DNA from: Xanthobacteraceae bacterium
Lineage (GTDB): Bacteria > Pseudomonadota > Alphaproteobacteria > Rhizobiales > Xanthobacteraceae
Assembly (NCBI GenBank): GCA_030041005.1
Contig: JASHOR010000046.1
Location: 1 to 64,000, forward strand
Reading direction: 5' to 3'
DNA: 64,000 nucleotides
Made by a program: the position numbers and the translations under genes. The notes beneath the pieces were generated by a model. It worked only from the letters and a program-made list of their open reading frames with translations, made no database searches and was not told the DNA's origin. Of this stretch, positions 36,497 to 44,273 are shown piece by piece. Numbering within the stretch: position 1 is the first letter of the stretch; the number at the start of each line of letters is the position of its first letter.

Positions 36497-38200
36497 TCAC
36501 GACGGTCGTCCTGCTGCGCCGGCCGGAGGGCCGGCGAATTTCTGGCCGAACGGACCGATCGCGGTCATGTCGACCTCGATCATCTGCGGCCCGGCCGCGG
36601 CGATGGCGCGATCGAGCGCCGGTTCGAAGGCCTCGATATGGGTAACGCGCGCATGCGGCAGGCCGACCGACCGGCAGACCAGTGCGAAATCCGGCGTGAG
36701 AATATCGGCGAAAAATCTGCGGCCGTCGTATTGCGCGTCCTGGATGTTGCGGATCACGCCATAGCCACGGTCGTTCATCAGGACGAACACGACATCGGCG
36801 CGCGATTCCACCGCGGTCGCGAGTTCGCCCAGCATCAATTGCGCCCCGCCGTCGCCCAGCAAGGCGATGGTCTTTGCCGCGACCCGCGCCGCCGCGGCGC
36901 CGATGCCCATCGCTATGCCCTGCCCGATGCCGCCGCCCAGCGCATGCACGCCAAGGCGCGGCTCGGCGAGACGCACATAGCGATTGCCGAAGGTGCTGTT
37001 GGAGACCGTCACATCGCGCACCCAGGGATGCCCGCCGCGTTCGACGCGGCGGCTGAGCGCATCGGCGAGCGGCGTGTAGGGTCCGAGCGCGCGGCGCAGC
37101 GCCGCCTCGGCTTCGGCGCGTGCGGCGCCGACCTGCGCGAGAAAGCACGGGTCCGTCGCCAGCGTCTGCGGCAGCCGCGCCGCCAGCCCCTCGAGCGCGA
37201 GCCGCGCGTCGCCGGCGATGAACAGCTCGACCGGATAGTTGCGGCCCGCCTGCAGCGGATCGGCGTCGATCTGAGCGAGCCGTGGCAGCCGCATCTTGTT
37301 GTTCTGCGTTTCGTTGCCGCGCAGCCGCGATCCCACGACGATCATCAGATCCGACGCGCCGTAGATGTGTTCCGCTTCCTTGGTCATGTTGAAAGCGCCG
37401 AGGCTGTGCGGATGACCTTCAGGCACCACCGCGCGGCCATTGGTGCTGGTCACGATGCCGAATCCCCGCTCGGCCAGCGCCCTTGCCGCAGCGGCCGCGC
37501 CGCGCGCACCGCCGCCGAGCCAGAGCATCGGCCGTTCGGCCTGCCGCACCCTTTCCGCCAGCGCGTCGAGCCGCGCCGGGTCAGGCCGGCGCAGCGGAAT
37601 ATCCGGCGCGCCGGCCACCTGCTGCGGCGCGATCTTCCGGCGCTGCACGTCGACCGGAATTTCGAGCGTGACCGGCCCGGACGGCGCGGTGAGCGCCGTG
37701 GTCGCAGCCTCAAGCAGCGCATCGACAGCGCCGACAGGCTCACGAACGCGCAGGTAATGCTTGCTCACGGCCTTCAACATGTCGGGCTGCCGGGGCACGT
37801 CGTGAATCGCGGCGCGGTCGAGGTCCATGAATTCGCGGTCGACCTGCGTGGTGATGTGGAGCAGGGGCGAACCCGCGGTGAGCGCCTCGACCTGGGAGCC
37901 GGCCGCATTGCCCGCCGCGGTTCCGGTGCTGGTGATGACCACGCCCAGCGAGCGTGACACGCGCGCGAACGCGTCCGCCATGTTCATGGCTCCGGCTTCG
38001 CCCCGCGCCGGCACGAAACGGATGCGGCCCTGGCGCCCGATGGCGTCCAGGATCGGCATATTGTGGATCGAGATCACGCCGAAGGCCGTTGTCACGCCCA
38101 TATCGGCGAGCGCGGCGGCAATCGCATCGCCGACCGGTTGCTCGGTCGCGGCAGGCGTTGTGACCCTGCTTCGCGCACGCGTCTGGACATCCTGGTTCAT
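36497..38200 (-). CDS. Thiamine-pyrophosphate-dependent enzyme (acetolactate-synthase/benzoylformate-decarboxylase fold)
   Basis: The 567-aa product has the three-domain layout of the ALS/BFD family. The N-terminal PYR domain begins GDAIAAALADMGVTTAFGVI and includes ARGEAGAMNMADAFARV with the catalytic Glu. The C-terminal PP domain carries the TPP-binding motif starting GDGGAQLMLGELATAV and ending LMNDRGYG. Likely reactions are decarboxylation or carboligation of 2-oxo acids. In this operon, with a Rieske oxygenase and an alpha/beta hydrolase, an aromatic or branched 2-oxo acid is plausible. Confidence 0.9.
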   Translation of the reverse strand: MNQDVQTRARSRVTTPAATEQPVGDAIAAALADMGVTTAFGVISIHNMPILDAIGRQGRIRFVPARGEAGAMNMADAFARVSRSLGVVITSTGTAAGNAAGSQVEALTAGSPLLHITTQVDREFMDLDRAAIHDVPRQPDMLKAVSKHYLRVREPVGAVDALLEAATTALTAPSGPVTLEIPVDVQRRKIAPQQVAGAPDIPLRRPDPARLDALAERVRQAERPMLWLGGGARGAAAAARALAERGFGIVTSTNGRAVVPEGHPHSLGAFNMTKEAEHIYGASDLMIVVGSRLRGNETQNNKMRLPRLAQIDADPLQAGRNYPVELFIAGDARLALEGLAARLPQTLATDPCFLAQVGAARAEAEAALRRALGPYTPLADALSRRVERGGHPWVRDVTVSNSTFGNRYVRLAEPRLGVHALGGGIGQGIAMGIGAAAARVAAKTIALLGDGGAQLMLGELATAVESRADVVFVLMNDRGYGVIRNIQDAQYDGRRFFADILTPDFALVCRSVGLPHARVTHIEAFEPALDRAIAAAGPQMIEVDMTAIGPFGQKFAGPPAGAAGRPS

Positions 38201-38220
38201 CGGCGACGACCTTTCGGATC

Positions 38221-39012
38221 TTAAATGGAGCGCGACACGCCGCCCGATATTTCGAGGCTCGCTCCGGTGATGTAGCTCGCCGCGCGAGAGCCGAGAAAGA
38301 CGATGGCGCGCGCCGGCTCATCCGGATCGCCAAGCCGGCCGAGCGGAATTTTCTTCTCCGCGGCAAGCTCACTCATCCATTCGGCGCGCGATTGCGAGCG
38401 ATTTGTCCTCGCCTCGAAGCGGCGCTGCCACTGGCCGGAATCGATCAGGCCGAGCAGCACCGAATTCACTCTGATATGGGGAGCGAATTCGCTCGCCAGC
38501 GACTTCAACAGGTTCTGTACGCCGGCGCGCGCCGCCGAGGTGCACACCATGTGCGGCTCGGGCTGCATCGCCAGCAGTGAATTGACGGCCACGATGGCCG
38601 CCCGCTCGCTCTTGCGCAAGAGCGGCAGGAACGCCCTGATCGGCAGGATCTGGCTGAAGAATTTCAGTTCCAGCTCCTGGCGCCATTGCTCGTCGGTGGT
38701 GTCGGCAAAGGCCGAGACGCGCCCTTGCCCGGCATTGTTGACGAGAAGGTCGAGGCGGCCGCCGCCCCATTGCGCGACCTTCCGCGCAAACGCCTCGACC
38801 TGTCCGCGATCGAGCACGTCGCAGCGTTCGGCCAGCAGCGTCTTGGCGTTCGGCCCGCCGAGCTGCGACACTGCGGCGCCAAGACGCGCCGCGTCGCGTC
38901 CGCAGATCGCCACCCGCGCGCCGTCGGCGAGCAGCAATCGGGCGGTCGCAAGCCCGATGCCGGAGCTGCCGCCGGTAACGACGGCGATGCTGTCGGTCAG
39001 GCCAAGGTCCAC
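38221..39012 (-). CDS. SDR-family oxidoreductase lacking the canonical Tyr-x3-Lys
   Basis: The 263-aa product starts at a GTG (39012) inside the last codons of the IclR gene. Rossmann text TGGSSGIGLATARLL and NNAGQGRVS are clear, as is the C-terminal ITGASLEISGG. At the active-site position it reads PHMVCTSAARAGVQNLLKSL, so neither the Tyr nor the Lys of the usual motif is present. A subgroup of SDRs has this HMVxTSAARAG form; their activity is uncertain. It is in the IclR-led operon. Confidence 0.85.
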   Translation of the reverse strand: MDLGLTDSIAVVTGGSSGIGLATARLLLADGARVAICGRDAARLGAAVSQLGGPNAKTLLAERCDVLDRGQVEAFARKVAQWGGGRLDLLVNNAGQGRVSAFADTTDEQWRQELELKFFSQILPIRAFLPLLRKSERAAIVAVNSLLAMQPEPHMVCTSAARAGVQNLLKSLASEFAPHIRVNSVLLGLIDSGQWQRRFEARTNRSQSRAEWMSELAAEKKIPLGRLGDPDEPARAIVFLGSRAASYITGASLEISGGVSRSI

Positions 39013-39893
39013 GATCGATCCCCGCGATTGGTTTTGGCCGGGCCCGGCGCGACCGCCGGCCGGCCGTCATGCCTTGCCGTTGCATCGGACTGCGGGCCGT
39101 TGTGCCAGCCCAGACGCAGCGATATTTCGCGCGCCGCCTCCTTGACGGCGGCGCCGATCTGCGCGCGCCGTTCGGCGCCTGCGAATTGCGCGGATTGCCC
39201 GGTCACGTTACAGGCGGCGACCGGCGTATTGGAGACGTCGAAGATCGCCGCAGCGACCGAGCTTATTCCGGCCTCGTAATTGCCGTCGCTCCAGGCGAGA
39301 CCGAGAGTACGGTCGGCGTCGAGCTGCGCGCGCAATTGCTGCGCCGTAACCGGCGTGTGCGGCGTGACCGGGCGCAAGTCAAACCCGGCGTAAAGCCGAT
39401 CGACGCGTTCGCGCGGCAAATTTGCCAGAATAATGCGGCCCATATTGGCGGCGTGGGCCGGCAGGCGGCTGCCGATTCTGATATTGCTGGCGAAGGCGTG
39501 ATCGGGGACGCGGCGCACCAGATAGACAATGTCGTGGCCGTCGAGCACCGCCAGATGCGCCGACAGCGTCAACGTTCCAGCCAGCCGCGTCAGCACCGGG
39601 ACCGCGGTCTGCACCAGATCCTCCGAGAAGAACGCCTGCGCGGTGAGCGTGATCAACCCGATGCCGATCCGCCATCCCTGACCCTCGCCGCGCGGTTCGA
39701 TGAACCGCTCGCTTTGCAGCGCGTGCAGGAGCCGCAGCAGCGTCGTTCTGTTGATGCCGAGTTCGCGCGCGCTGCGCGCCATGTTGGACACGCTGTCGCC
39801 TTCGGCGATGCGGCGCAGGAGCCGCGCCACGCGTTGCACCGGCGGCGACGCGTAAAGATCGTCCTTCGATTCTGCTGCGGCAGCTTCAGGCAT
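38997..39893 (-). CDS. IclR-family transcriptional regulator
   Basis: From ATG 39893 (MPEAAAAESKDDLYASPPVQ) the product is 298 aa, with an N-terminal winged helix (about residues 20-85, SVSNMARSARELGINRTTLL) and the IclR effector domain (GWRIGIGLITLTAQAF, AHAANMGRIILANL and GLAWSDGNYEAGISSVAAAI). It overlaps both neighbours (8 bases with the hydrolase gene, 16 with the SDR gene), so it is co-transcribed with the pathway it probably controls. The 298 aa include an unusual 35-residue C-terminal extension. A palindrome upstream of the operon (40749-40762) is a candidate target. Confidence 0.92.
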   Translation of the reverse strand: MPEAAAAESKDDLYASPPVQRVARLLRRIAEGDSVSNMARSARELGINRTTLLRLLHALQSERFIEPRGEGQGWRIGIGLITLTAQAFFSEDLVQTAVPVLTRLAGTLTLSAHLAVLDGHDIVYLVRRVPDHAFASNIRIGSRLPAHAANMGRIILANLPRERVDRLYAGFDLRPVTPHTPVTAQQLRAQLDADRTLGLAWSDGNYEAGISSVAAAIFDVSNTPVAACNVTGQSAQFAGAERRAQIGAAVKEAAREISLRLGWHNGPQSDATARHDGRPAVAPGPAKTNRGDRSWTLA

Positions 39894-40722
39894 GCGCCAT
39901 GGTCCTTGCGATTCGGGCAAGAAGGACGGCAACGGTCGAAGGCTCTTCCTGCGGCAGCGCATGCCCGGCATTGGCAATCTCGTGCAAACCCGCCGCATGA
40001 GGCAGCGCCGCGTGCACCGCGGCGGCGCCGGCCGGCGGCGTGATCTGGTCGAGCTTACCGACGGCAACAATAGTGGGCACGCCGATGAGCTTCGCGTCCG
40101 ACAGGAGCCGTCCGGCGCCGAGCGCATGGACGGCCTGAATGTACCCACCAGGATGCACCGTGGCCATCGCCCGCTCGACGGCGGCCACGACATCAGGCCG
40201 CGCGTTCGGATCGCCGACCAGGCGCGGCGCGCGCTTTTTGGCGAACGCCGCCGGACCAACCTCCTCGATTTCATCGATGCGCGCCTGCACGCCGGGCGGC
40301 AACGTGCCTCCCGGCTCAACGCCATAGCCGGGTGCCGGCGAAATCAGCGCCAGCGCGTTGACGCGATCCGGATAACGGGCGGCAAAGCTCGCCGCAAACA
40401 GCGCGCCGAGCGAATGCCCGGCAAGCGTAACCTGCGGCGTCTGCAGCGCATCGAGAAATTGCGCCAGCGCGTCCGCATAGGCGCGCGGCGTCGGCATCGC
40501 GACGGCAAGCGGCACCGATTGGCCATAACCCGGCGCATCCCAGGCAATGACATTCAGCGGTGCCGGCAGCGCCGCGATCAGGGTCGAAAAGCTGTCGGCG
40601 CGACTGCCGATGCCGTGCAGCAACACCAGCGTCGGCGCCGCTGTGTCGCCGACGCGGCGCAGAAAGCCGACGCCGGCAGCGAAGTCGCGCGTCAGGTCCC
40701 CGACCATGTCTTCGCCCGCCAT
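39886..40722 (-). CDS. Alpha/beta hydrolase, first gene of the IclR-associated operon
   Basis: The 278-aa product shows TLVLLHGIGSRADSFS (oxyanion strand), the nucleophile elbow LAGHSLGALFAA, an acid residue near VAVGKLDQITPP and catalytic His in IANAGHALPQEEP. The layout is that of carboxylic-ester or C-C bond hydrolases (MhpC/PcaD group). It is the promoter-proximal gene of a six-gene leftward operon with IclR, SDR, TPP enzyme, small HTH protein and Rieske oxygenase, consistent with degradation of an aromatic or alicyclic acid. Confidence 0.9.
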   Translation of the reverse strand: MAGEDMVGDLTRDFAAGVGFLRRVGDTAAPTLVLLHGIGSRADSFSTLIAALPAPLNVIAWDAPGYGQSVPLAVAMPTPRAYADALAQFLDALQTPQVTLAGHSLGALFAASFAARYPDRVNALALISPAPGYGVEPGGTLPPGVQARIDEIEEVGPAAFAKKRAPRLVGDPNARPDVVAAVERAMATVHPGGYIQAVHALGAGRLLSDAKLIGVPTIVAVGKLDQITPPAGAAAVHAALPHAAGLHEIANAGHALPQEEPSTVAVLLARIARTMAHA

Positions 40723-40748
40723 GACTGCGCCTGACGTCTATCGCTTAT

Positions 40749-40762
40749 GTTCATATTTGAAC
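40749..40762. promoter_or_regulatory. Candidate IclR-type operator
   Basis: GTTCATATTTGAAC is a perfect 5-base-arm palindrome in an AT-rich stretch 27 bases before the operon's first start codon, with a further GTTC half-site at 40768-40771. IclR proteins commonly bind GTTC/GAAC palindromes of similar size. Binding by the regulator encoded at 38997 is inferred. Confidence 0.5.
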
Positions 40763-40941
40763 TATATGTTCTCACACTAGGCATTCTGGGGACTGTTGTC
40801 AAACCGCGCAAGCTCTTCGATGGAGCGCGCCGGGGGCTGCAACGACAGTCGCTCTTCCGACCGTTGCAATCGGCGGCGCGCTCCGACTCTTGGCGAGCTA
40901 CTCTTGGCGAGCGATTCCAATCAGGCGGGATATACTCCGGC

Positions 40942-41009
40942 GTGGCGGTTCAGAAGTCCGCACCATGATGGCCGCGACGCTCGCCGTGCGGAGTTCTGAG
41001 CCAAAGCCA
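40942..41009 (+). repeat. Bimodular repeat, module 1 only (diverged)
   Basis: GTGGCGGTTCAGAAGTCCGC ... GCGGAGTTCTGAGCCAAAGCCA matches module 1 of the dispersed repeat, with a changed central part. It ends just before the cupin gene, whose ATG at 41009 (not the start chosen) is formed by the repeat. Confidence 0.75.
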
Positions 41010-41026
41010 TGGACAGGAGAGCGAAC

Positions 41027-41560
41027 ATGGACGACGTCACCCGCAAAGAGCCGAAGCGATCCTGGGATCGCGCGGAAGGCATGAGCTACGAAGCCTGGAT
41101 GAACAGCCGGGTGGCGCGCGTCGCCGACCGCGCATATGACTGGAACGCGCTCAAGTTTCAGGCCGACTACGATCCAAAATACCGCCGGGCGCAGAAGCGC
41201 TTCATCGGGACCGGCGGCACCGGCGTCGCGAGCGATTCTTCGGTGGTGCCGGCGGAACATTTCACGCTGTCCAACATGATCATGCCGCCCGGCGCGGAAG
41301 GGCCGATGCATCTGCATGTCGATGCCGAGGAAGTCTTCTTTGTATTGCGCGGCAAGATCAAGGTGATGACCGAGAAAGACGGCGAGCGCTGGGAGACCGT
41401 GCTCGGCGAACGCGATTGCATCTCGGTGCCGCCGGGCGTCTATCGCGGCGAAGTGAATATCGGCGAGGAAGAGGCGATCATGATGGTCATGATCGGTTCG
41501 CCGAAGCCGATCACGCCGACCTACCCGCCCGATCATCCGCTGGCGAAGATCAAACGCTAG
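41027..41560 (+). CDS. Cupin-domain protein
   Basis: The ATG at 41027 has a good ribosome site (AGGAG at 41015-41019), giving 177 aa; an earlier ATG at 41009 lies in the adjacent repeat. The single cupin barrel (about residues 65-150) shows the metal motif GPMHLHVDAEEVFFVLRG (H-x-H...E) and the second motif VPPGVYRGEVN, in which the usual His is not obvious. It probably binds a metal and a small carboxylated ligand; the exact reaction is unknown. It stands alone between two repeats. Confidence 0.85.
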   Translation: MDDVTRKEPKRSWDRAEGMSYEAWMNSRVARVADRAYDWNALKFQADYDPKYRRAQKRFIGTGGTGVASDSSVVPAEHFTLSNMIMPPGAEGPMHLHVDAEEVFFVLRGKIKVMTEKDGERWETVLGERDCISVPPGVYRGEVNIGEEEAIMMVMIGSPKPITPTYPPDHPLAKIKR

Positions 41561-41720
41561 TGCTCCGATTCCAACATTCGCATCCCTTTTTGGCACGCCC
41601 TCGCGCGAATGTTGGAATCAAAGGACCACGAGCAACTATAAGTGCTGGTGGAGCTTTTGGATTTGACATTCGCTTGATGAAAAAGTGGCTTGCGGGTAGC
41701 GAATGTCAAATCCGCTCCAC
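41559..41720 (-). repeat. Diverged second subtype of the bimodular palindromic repeat
   Basis: This 162-base element has the same architecture as the repeat at 51343-51508 but different arms. Module 2-like: CCGATTCCAACATTCGC near 41564-41580 pairs with GCGAATGTTGGAATC. Linker: AAAGGACCACGAGCAACTAT, compared with AAGGACACTGGCAACTTATT. Module 1-like: GTGGAGC...GGATTTGACATTCGC pairs with GCGAATGTCAAATCC.GCTCCAC. It starts in the stop codon of the cupin gene. Confidence 0.75.
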
Positions 41721-41780
41721 GAGGGACACCCTGCTCAGACCGAGGAGAAGCTGGACGCATACGGAAAGAGACCAGAGCGC

Positions 41781-42254
41781 TTAATGGCAATGACCGTGGT
41801 CTATCCGGCACACGATATTTGAAACGTGATCTCCTTCGCTCACGAGCGACGCGTTGCCCTTAAAGATCTGACCACGGTCGGCGCCTTTTGTTACCTGCGT
41901 CCAGTACTGATGGCCGTCGCCGTACCATGCGGAGCAGGTGCGGAACAGCGTATGCCTCGTTTCCCCCCGGCGCCGCCACCGCGCCCACGTACAAATCTCG
42001 TTATCTTTGACGCGCCATTGCCCTCTGGCGAAATATTTGTGGTTCTTCGTATAACCGATGAGACTGCCGTCGGGCGCAAAATATTGTTCGACGGTGCCGT
42101 AATCGATCGTCTTGTCCGAGTAGAGCAATGTGGTCTCGCTCGTACTCAGCGCGTGGACATCCGCCGGCAACTGCGGTTCGGCACGCGCCGCGTCCGGCCC
42201 GGCTGCAATGACGACGATACCGGCGAGCACATATATCAGCGCAGCGATCTTCAT
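41781..42254 (-). CDS. Secreted DUF995-like protein
   Basis: The start at 42254 (MKIAALIYVLAGIVVIAAGP) has a GGAGAGG ribosome site and gives 157 aa with a signal peptide of about 23 residues. The mature part resembles DUF995: LSTSETTLLYSDKTIDYGTV, QYFAPDGSLIGYTKNHKYFA and GQWRVKDNEICTWARW. Four Cys could form two disulfides. DUF995 proteins are small periplasmic proteins of unknown function in Rhizobiales. No operon partners are evident. Confidence 0.7.
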   Translation of the reverse strand: MKIAALIYVLAGIVVIAAGPDAARAEPQLPADVHALSTSETTLLYSDKTIDYGTVEQYFAPDGSLIGYTKNHKYFARGQWRVKDNEICTWARWRRRGETRHTLFRTCSAWYGDGHQYWTQVTKGADRGQIFKGNASLVSEGDHVSNIVCRIDHGHCH

Positions 42255-42663
42255 GATGCACCTCTCCAGTTGTCGTCGGCGACGGCCGGCGTGCATCCTC
42301 GCCGACGACGGCAATATCTCGTTCGCGAAAAGGCAAGCCGGTTTGCCGACGTCACGCATCATATGTCGCGATCCCCGTTTGAGCAGCACGACAGACGAGC
42401 TAGTACCAACGGCGCCTCGTATCTCCCGCCGGGCTAGCTCACCATGGGTAATGGCGCCTGACCGAAATAGTCGGTCAACTTCCGATCGCGGCAGCTAGAA
42501 AGAATGCTGAACGTCGGCCCCAATGCCGGCAGCATCGACGGCACCAGATACTCACGGTGCCGCCAAACCAGAGTCCGGTTACCTTTCGGCGAATTTGTCT
42601 CGACCACGACTTCGTTTGCGACAGCGATCAGTAGCGGGCCTGACGGCTTTCTTCGACGTAACG
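42255..42663. other. Spacer before the PqqD/ATP-grasp cassette
   Basis: This spacer separates the leftward DUF995-like gene from the rightward cassette and should carry the cassette promoter, which I cannot place. I looked here for a small precursor peptide gene that a PqqD-like partner would serve and found none with a ribosome site and convincing composition. Open frames on both strands run into the cassette's coding DNA and look like shadows. Confidence 0.4.
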
Positions 42664-43149
42664 ATGGAGCAGACAATGTACGTTGCCGGAAATCTCGCAG
42701 AAAAAATCGAGATTGTTCATTCTGGACGGGCGGGCGCAAACGGCGGGCGCAAATCGCCAAGCAAGAAGGCGCCACGAAGCAAATCGCCGAGGAACGAGTG
42801 GCCGGGGACGGCGGCCGATGCAGAGCCAGCCGTCAATGGTCATCCGACCGCCGCCGTCGGCTTGACGAACCTGAAAATCATTCGGAATCGTTTCGTCTTC
42901 GACACGCAAACGGGGAAGTTTCACCGCATCAGCGAAACAGCGGCTTTTCTTCTGATCGAGCTGCAGCGGCAGACTCCCGTTGCCGATCTGGTGATGCGCT
43001 ATGCCGAACGCTATGCCGTTCCGCATCCGATCGCCGAGCGGGACCTCGAATTGTTCTTGAACGACCTTGCCGTCGCCGGCGGCCCGACATACGGCCACCC
43101 GGCGCCGCCCCAGGCAGACCGGGAGCGTCTGAGCGCGCGGCCGGTCTAG
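42664..43149 (+). CDS. PqqD-like protein with long basic N-terminal extension
   Basis: The 161-aa product (ATG 42664; an ATG at 42676 is also possible) has a Lys/Arg-rich, probably disordered first 70 residues. A PqqD-like domain follows (about 75-145): IIRNRFVFDTQTGKFHRISE, TAAFLLIELQRQTPVADLVM and IAERDLELFLNDLAVAGG. PqqD-like domains usually bind a peptide leader and present it to a modifying enzyme. It is 20 bases ahead of an ATP-grasp ligase gene. No precursor peptide gene is seen nearby, so the client may be encoded elsewhere or the extension itself may matter. Confidence 0.75.
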   Translation: MEQTMYVAGNLAEKIEIVHSGRAGANGGRKSPSKKAPRSKSPRNEWPGTAADAEPAVNGHPTAAVGLTNLKIIRNRFVFDTQTGKFHRISETAAFLLIELQRQTPVADLVMRYAERYAVPHPIAERDLELFLNDLAVAGGPTYGHPAPPQADRERLSARPV

Positions 43150-43169
43150 CGCGGCCCGGCGGCAGAGCG

Positions 43170-44273
43170 ATGTCAGCGCGAATGCGCGAGCGTCCGGTCA
43201 TCGCGGTCAGCGGCCTGCACCGCGGGGACAACCCGCAGCCCGGCCCGGCCGTCATTCGCAGCGTCCGGCGCGTCTATCGTTCCGCGACGGTGCTGGGCCT
43301 TTCGTACGATCCGTTGGAAAGCGGCCTGTTCAGCACCGATCTCGACCGGGTCGACGCAGCGTTTTCGTTGCCGCTTCCCGCCATGGGCGCCAACGCGCTG
43401 CTCGATCGTCTCGAACAGATTCGGCAGACCAACGCGATCGATCTCATCGTGCCCTGCCTCGATGCGGAAATTCCCAACTACTTTGCGCTGCTGAAAGAGC
43501 TAAGGCGCCGAGGGATCGAAATCGTGCTGCCGACGGCGGCGGCCTTCGAGCGACGGAGCAAGGAGAAGCTGACGACGCTTGGGCTCGAAGCGGGCGTCGC
43601 GGTGCCGCGTACGTTGATGGCTCCTGATTTGGCGGCGGCCTACCGGGCTGGCGAGCAGATCGGCTATCCGCTGTTCCTCAAGGGCCGACTCTACGAGGCG
43701 CTCAGGCTGACATCCCCCGCCGAGATCGCAAATGCGTTTCACTATCTGACGTCGGTTTGGGGCGGTCCGGTCATGGTTCAAGAACCGATAGTCGGCGAGG
43801 AGTACGACGTGACCGGTCTCGGCGACGGAACGGGCGGCTTGTCCGGCTTTTGCTCTATTCGCAAAATGATGTTGACAAAAACCGGCAAGGCTTACGCCGG
43901 CATCGTCATTTCCGATCCGACATTGGACGTCCTGGTCGGCCGCATCGTCAAGGCACTGTCCTGGAACGGACCGTTTGAGATCGAATTCATCAGGGGGCCG
44001 CAGGGCTATGCCTTGATCGAGATGAATCCACGATTTCCAGCCTGGATCGACTTCCCGTCGCAGATCGGCTGCAACCTGCCGGCCGCCCTTGTACAGCGGG
44101 CTGTAGGAGGAGCGGCTGGCGCGCCCGGCCGCTGCGAGGCGGGCCGGATGTTCGTGCGGCACGCGGTCGACCTGGTCGGCGACATCGCTGAACTTGCGGA
44201 ATTATCGGTGACCGGAGCCCGCAGCCGCAATGCGCGCACGGCCATCGCTGAAGTCACGGAGCTCGCGAGATGA
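43170..44273 (+). CDS. ATP-grasp ligase (carbamoyl-phosphate-synthase-like)
   Basis: From ATG 43170 (MSARMRERPVIAVSGLHRGD) the product is 367 aa. An N-terminal Rossmann-like pre-ATP-grasp domain (about 8-110) is followed by an ATP-grasp domain: lid/ATP region YPLFLKGRLYEALRLTSPAE, VMVQEPIVGEEYDVTGLG, and the Mg-binding end YALIEMNPRFPAWID (E-x-N-P-R). Such enzymes activate a carboxylate as acyl phosphate and join it to an amine or other nucleophile. It overlaps the PLP decarboxylase gene by 4 bases, so the two products are made together. Confidence 0.85.
   Translation: MSARMRERPVIAVSGLHRGDNPQPGPAVIRSVRRVYRSATVLGLSYDPLESGLFSTDLDRVDAAFSLPLPAMGANALLDRLEQIRQTNAIDLIVPCLDAEIPNYFALLKELRRRGIEIVLPTAAAFERRSKEKLTTLGLEAGVAVPRTLMAPDLAAAYRAGEQIGYPLFLKGRLYEALRLTSPAEIANAFHYLTSVWGGPVMVQEPIVGEEYDVTGLGDGTGGLSGFCSIRKMMLTKTGKAYAGIVISDPTLDVLVGRIVKALSWNGPFEIEFIRGPQGYALIEMNPRFPAWIDFPSQIGCNLPAALVQRAVGGAAGAPGRCEAGRMFVRHAVDLVGDIAELAELSVTGARSRNARTAIAEVTELAR

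Noticed and set aside
42434-42775. Leftward 113-codon open frame in the spacer before the PqqD/ATP-grasp cassette
   Set aside because: It has some plausible protein-like text near its end (TLVWRHREYLVPSMLPALGP) but overlaps the PqqD-like gene's start, lacks a ribosome site I can identify and matches nothing I know.
42504-43169. N-terminal extension of the ATP-grasp gene back to 42504
   Set aside because: The extra 222 residues are the out-of-frame shadow of the PqqD-like gene (Arg/Ser-rich, no fold). The ATG at 43170 begins the recognisable domain.
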